This document shows, piece after piece, positions 62,830-64,000 of a stretch of 64,000 nt of DNA. The notes below the pieces were generated by a model. It was not told the origin of the DNA. It did no database searches and saw only the letters and a list, made by a program, of their open reading frames with translations. A program made the position numbers and the translations under genes. The DNA is from Stanieria cyanosphaera PCC 7437. GTDB taxonomy: Bacteria; Cyanobacteriota; Cyanobacteriia; Cyanobacteriales; Xenococcaceae. The stretch is taken from assembly GCF_000317575.1 (NCBI RefSeq), contig NC_019748.1, forward strand, positions 636,001 through 700,000. The letters are read 5' to 3'. Position 1 is the stretch's first letter. Every line of letters starts with the position of its first letter.

Positions 62830-62862
62830 TTGACATCCTCCCTCAATTTATTGAGGGATTCC
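62830..62862 (-). repeat. IS605-type right-end hairpin, remnant copy
   Basis: TTGACATCC, stem CCCTCAA / TTGAGGG with loop TTTA (62840-62857). It mirrors the right end at 49125-49157. Confidence 0.7.
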
Positions 62863-63105
62863 TAAAACAAGGCAGGTTGTTCAAAGGATGGTACTCGTTT
62901 CACAGACAACTGCTTAGAACAAGTTCCAAGTCTTACGTCGTCTCCACGAAGGCTGTGTCCCAGCCGAGGGGCTGTCATTTGGCGTTGGGGGACTTCGAGG
63001 TTTCCTCGAATGCTTGTAAGCCCCGTCAGCCTGTTTATACCTTCTAGGCGAATGTTACGGCTAGCGTTTTTATCTCTCAAGTGATGAGTCGAGCAGTTAT
63101 AGCGT
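62862..63105 (-). pseudogene. TnpB remnant (C-terminal part only)
   Basis: The minus-strand frame reads YNCSTHHLRDKNASRNIRLE then GINRLTGLTSIRGN and ends PSFEQPALF, 75-80 codons, with a stop immediately before and no start. 'RDKNASRNI' is the last RuvC motif (RDxNAxxNI) of TnpB. Everything upstream is gone and the catalytic Asp context is altered. It ends at an IS605-type hairpin, so this is the scar of a second, different element. Confidence 0.65.
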
Positions 63106-63208
63106 TACGCATATACGTTAGGACATTTTTGGAAAGCTGCATCAACACATTCTCTCACAGTCTCAAATTCTTTAACTCTCTGCTTCATCCAAATATTGTT
63201 CGTTCCTA

Positions 63209-63225
63209 ATAATTAGTAATTAGTA
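63209..63225 (+). repeat. short TAATTAG repeat
   Basis: AATTAGTAATTAGTAA, two units, related to the tandem repeat at 30453-30486. Confidence 0.5.
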
Positions 63226-63240
63226 ACTGGTAACTTTCTG

Positions 63241-63268
63241 AAAAAGGAGTGTCCTTTACCAACACTCC
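63241..63268 (-). terminator. rho-independent terminator of gyrA
   Basis: On the minus strand a perfect 7-bp stem GGAGTGT / ACACTCC with nine-base loop, followed by TTTTT, 45 bases after the gyrA stop. Confidence 0.8.
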
Positions 63269-63313
63269 TCTTCTCCTATCTATACTTTTACGTCTAAGGG
63301 TGGTGTAGTGGAA

Positions 63314-64000
63314 TTACTGATCTAAATTTAACCGTGTAAGTTCCGTTACTATTTCTTGTGATTGAAGCTTCACTAATTTATTGCCAGCACCATCTGTTCC
63401 TAATAAATTAACTTGATTGATCGCAATAACTAATTTTTGTTCGTTATTTGTAGTTACCATGATTGACTGATTTGGTTGAGCCAAGATCATACCAGCCAAA
63501 TTGTCAGTTTTACTACTAAATTGAATTGCTTGTGTACCAATATCACCTCGACTCGCTAATCTAAGAGCCGTTGCAGGAATACATTTACCGTAGCCCGATT
63601 GAGTTACTAAAAGTAGTTTATCTTCACTCCTTAAAGTAACACAACCAACTATTGCTTCACCGTAGCGTAATTTCAAAGCTTGGTTACCTTGAGCATTTCT
63701 ACCCAAAATAGGAATTTGTTGATCGTTGACAGGCAGACGCAGAATACGACCTCCTGTGGTTGCGATCGCGACTTCTTGATCTTCTTTGGTAAAACCAACG
63801 TATTTGAGACGATCTTGCTCTTTAAGTTTAATTAAAACTAAACCCCGATTCCCAAGATTAGTTAATTCTGAAACAGGCAGACGTTTAATCATGCCTTTTT
63901 CTGTTAATAAAATTAAATCCAGATTTTTGTCTTCTGTGGGTAAGAAAAAGTGCGCCACTGTACTACTAGCATCTCGTTGAGCAGCTTTGGATAAGAGATT
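63314..64000 (-). CDS. gyrA: DNA gyrase subunit A, C-terminal part (runs off the window)
   Basis: 228 residues of the C-terminal beta-pinwheel that wraps DNA. The frame is open to the last base (AAQRDASSTVAHFFLPTEDK continues the upstream side), so the 5' end lies outside. Blade repeats are visible: LILLTEKGMIKRLPVSEL, VAIATTGGRILRLPVND, LLLVTQSGYGKCIPATAL and IMVTTNNEQKLVIAINQVN. The GyrA box cannot be seen in this part, so ParC-type topoisomerase IV is possible, though single-copy gyrA is the usual reading. A terminator follows. Confidence 0.85.
   Translation of the reverse strand, partial: NLLSKAAQRDASSTVAHFFLPTEDKNLDLILLTEKGMIKRLPVSELTNLGNRGLVLIKLKEQDRLKYVGFTKEDQEVAIATTGGRILRLPVNDQQIPILGRNAQGNQALKLRYGEAIVGCVTLRSEDKLLLVTQSGYGKCIPATALRLASRGDIGTQAIQFSSKTDNLAGMILAQPNQSIMVTTNNEQKLVIAINQVNLLGTDGAGNKLVKLQSQEIVTELTRLNLDQ

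Noticed and set aside
62826-63047. 73-codon plus-strand frame after the chelatase gene
   Set aside because: Antisense to the TnpB remnant, which has recognisable motifs on the minus strand.

Overview
The window is AT-rich chromosomal DNA from a cyanobacterium. The evidence is gene content (NDH-1 subunit NdhB, flavodiiron proteins Flv1 and Flv3, cyanophycin synthetase, the BciB-type 8-vinyl reductase, a photosystem II S4-domain protein, DUF1815, DUF4079), many HIP1 octamers (GCGATCGC), and a DnaE subunit that begins with the C-half of the cyanobacterial split intein. I lean towards a Stanieria/Pleurocapsa-like unicellular lineage, but the order is a guess. I saw no rRNA or tRNA gene and no CRISPR array.

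Layout. 1-8.5 kb: phosphofructokinase, small membrane and secreted proteins, serine acetyltransferase, a CAP-domain protein and type III pantothenate kinase. 8.6-15 kb: flv3, a DUF29 protein, a three-gene hydrolase/Cys-rich protein/DUF1361 operon, and a FeoA-like protein beside a decayed DUF1614 gene. 15.6-29.6 kb: housekeeping and photosynthesis genes (cphA, msrB, S4 protein, PrxQ-type peroxiredoxin, bciB, topA, ndhB). 30-36 kb: a CHAT-TPR protein and flv1, enclosed by a perfect 43-bp inverted repeat. 36-45 kb: a GT-C type membrane enzyme, an M20 amidohydrolase, two convergent histidine kinases (one with a degenerate receiver), and an orphan ABC ATPase. 45-50 kb: a stress protein, an SLH protein, PhzF, then an accessory patch with an IS605-type TnpB element, a frameshifted DUF29 gene and fragments of two ABC-exporter genes. 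50-64 kb: dnaE C-half with split intein, FHA protein, Tat-type aldo/keto reductase, dnaX, a TPR protein, a small helical protein/GNAT/ruvX operon, an outer-membrane-like protein, a ferrochelatase-like protein with a natural His8 tail, a TnpB remnant, and the 3' end of gyrA running off the window.

Functional links. Flv3 has the full set of iron ligands and Flv1 has lost most of them, as known for the Flv1/Flv3 pair that reduces O2 downstream of photosystem I; here the genes are 23 kb apart. BciB makes monovinyl chlorophyll precursors, NdhB serves cyclic electron flow and respiration, and CphA stores nitrogen. DnaE-C must be trans-spliced to an N-half that is not in this window.

The most distinctive feature is the layer of small repeats between and inside genes: eight 28-30 bp palindromes of one design, two 27-bp in-frame insertions into HIP1-like sites (in dnaX and a DUF1361 gene), two MITE-like elements, a 43-bp inverted repeat pair, and two IS605-type right ends with the same hairpin design. 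At least six genes survive only as fragments (PEP-CTERM protein, DUF1614, DUF29, peptide exporter, MacB-like permease, TnpB). I did not find a clearly new multi-gene system. The best candidates for new biology are the HIP1-targeted insertions, the TnpB element with its structured 3' end, and the His-tailed chelatase.
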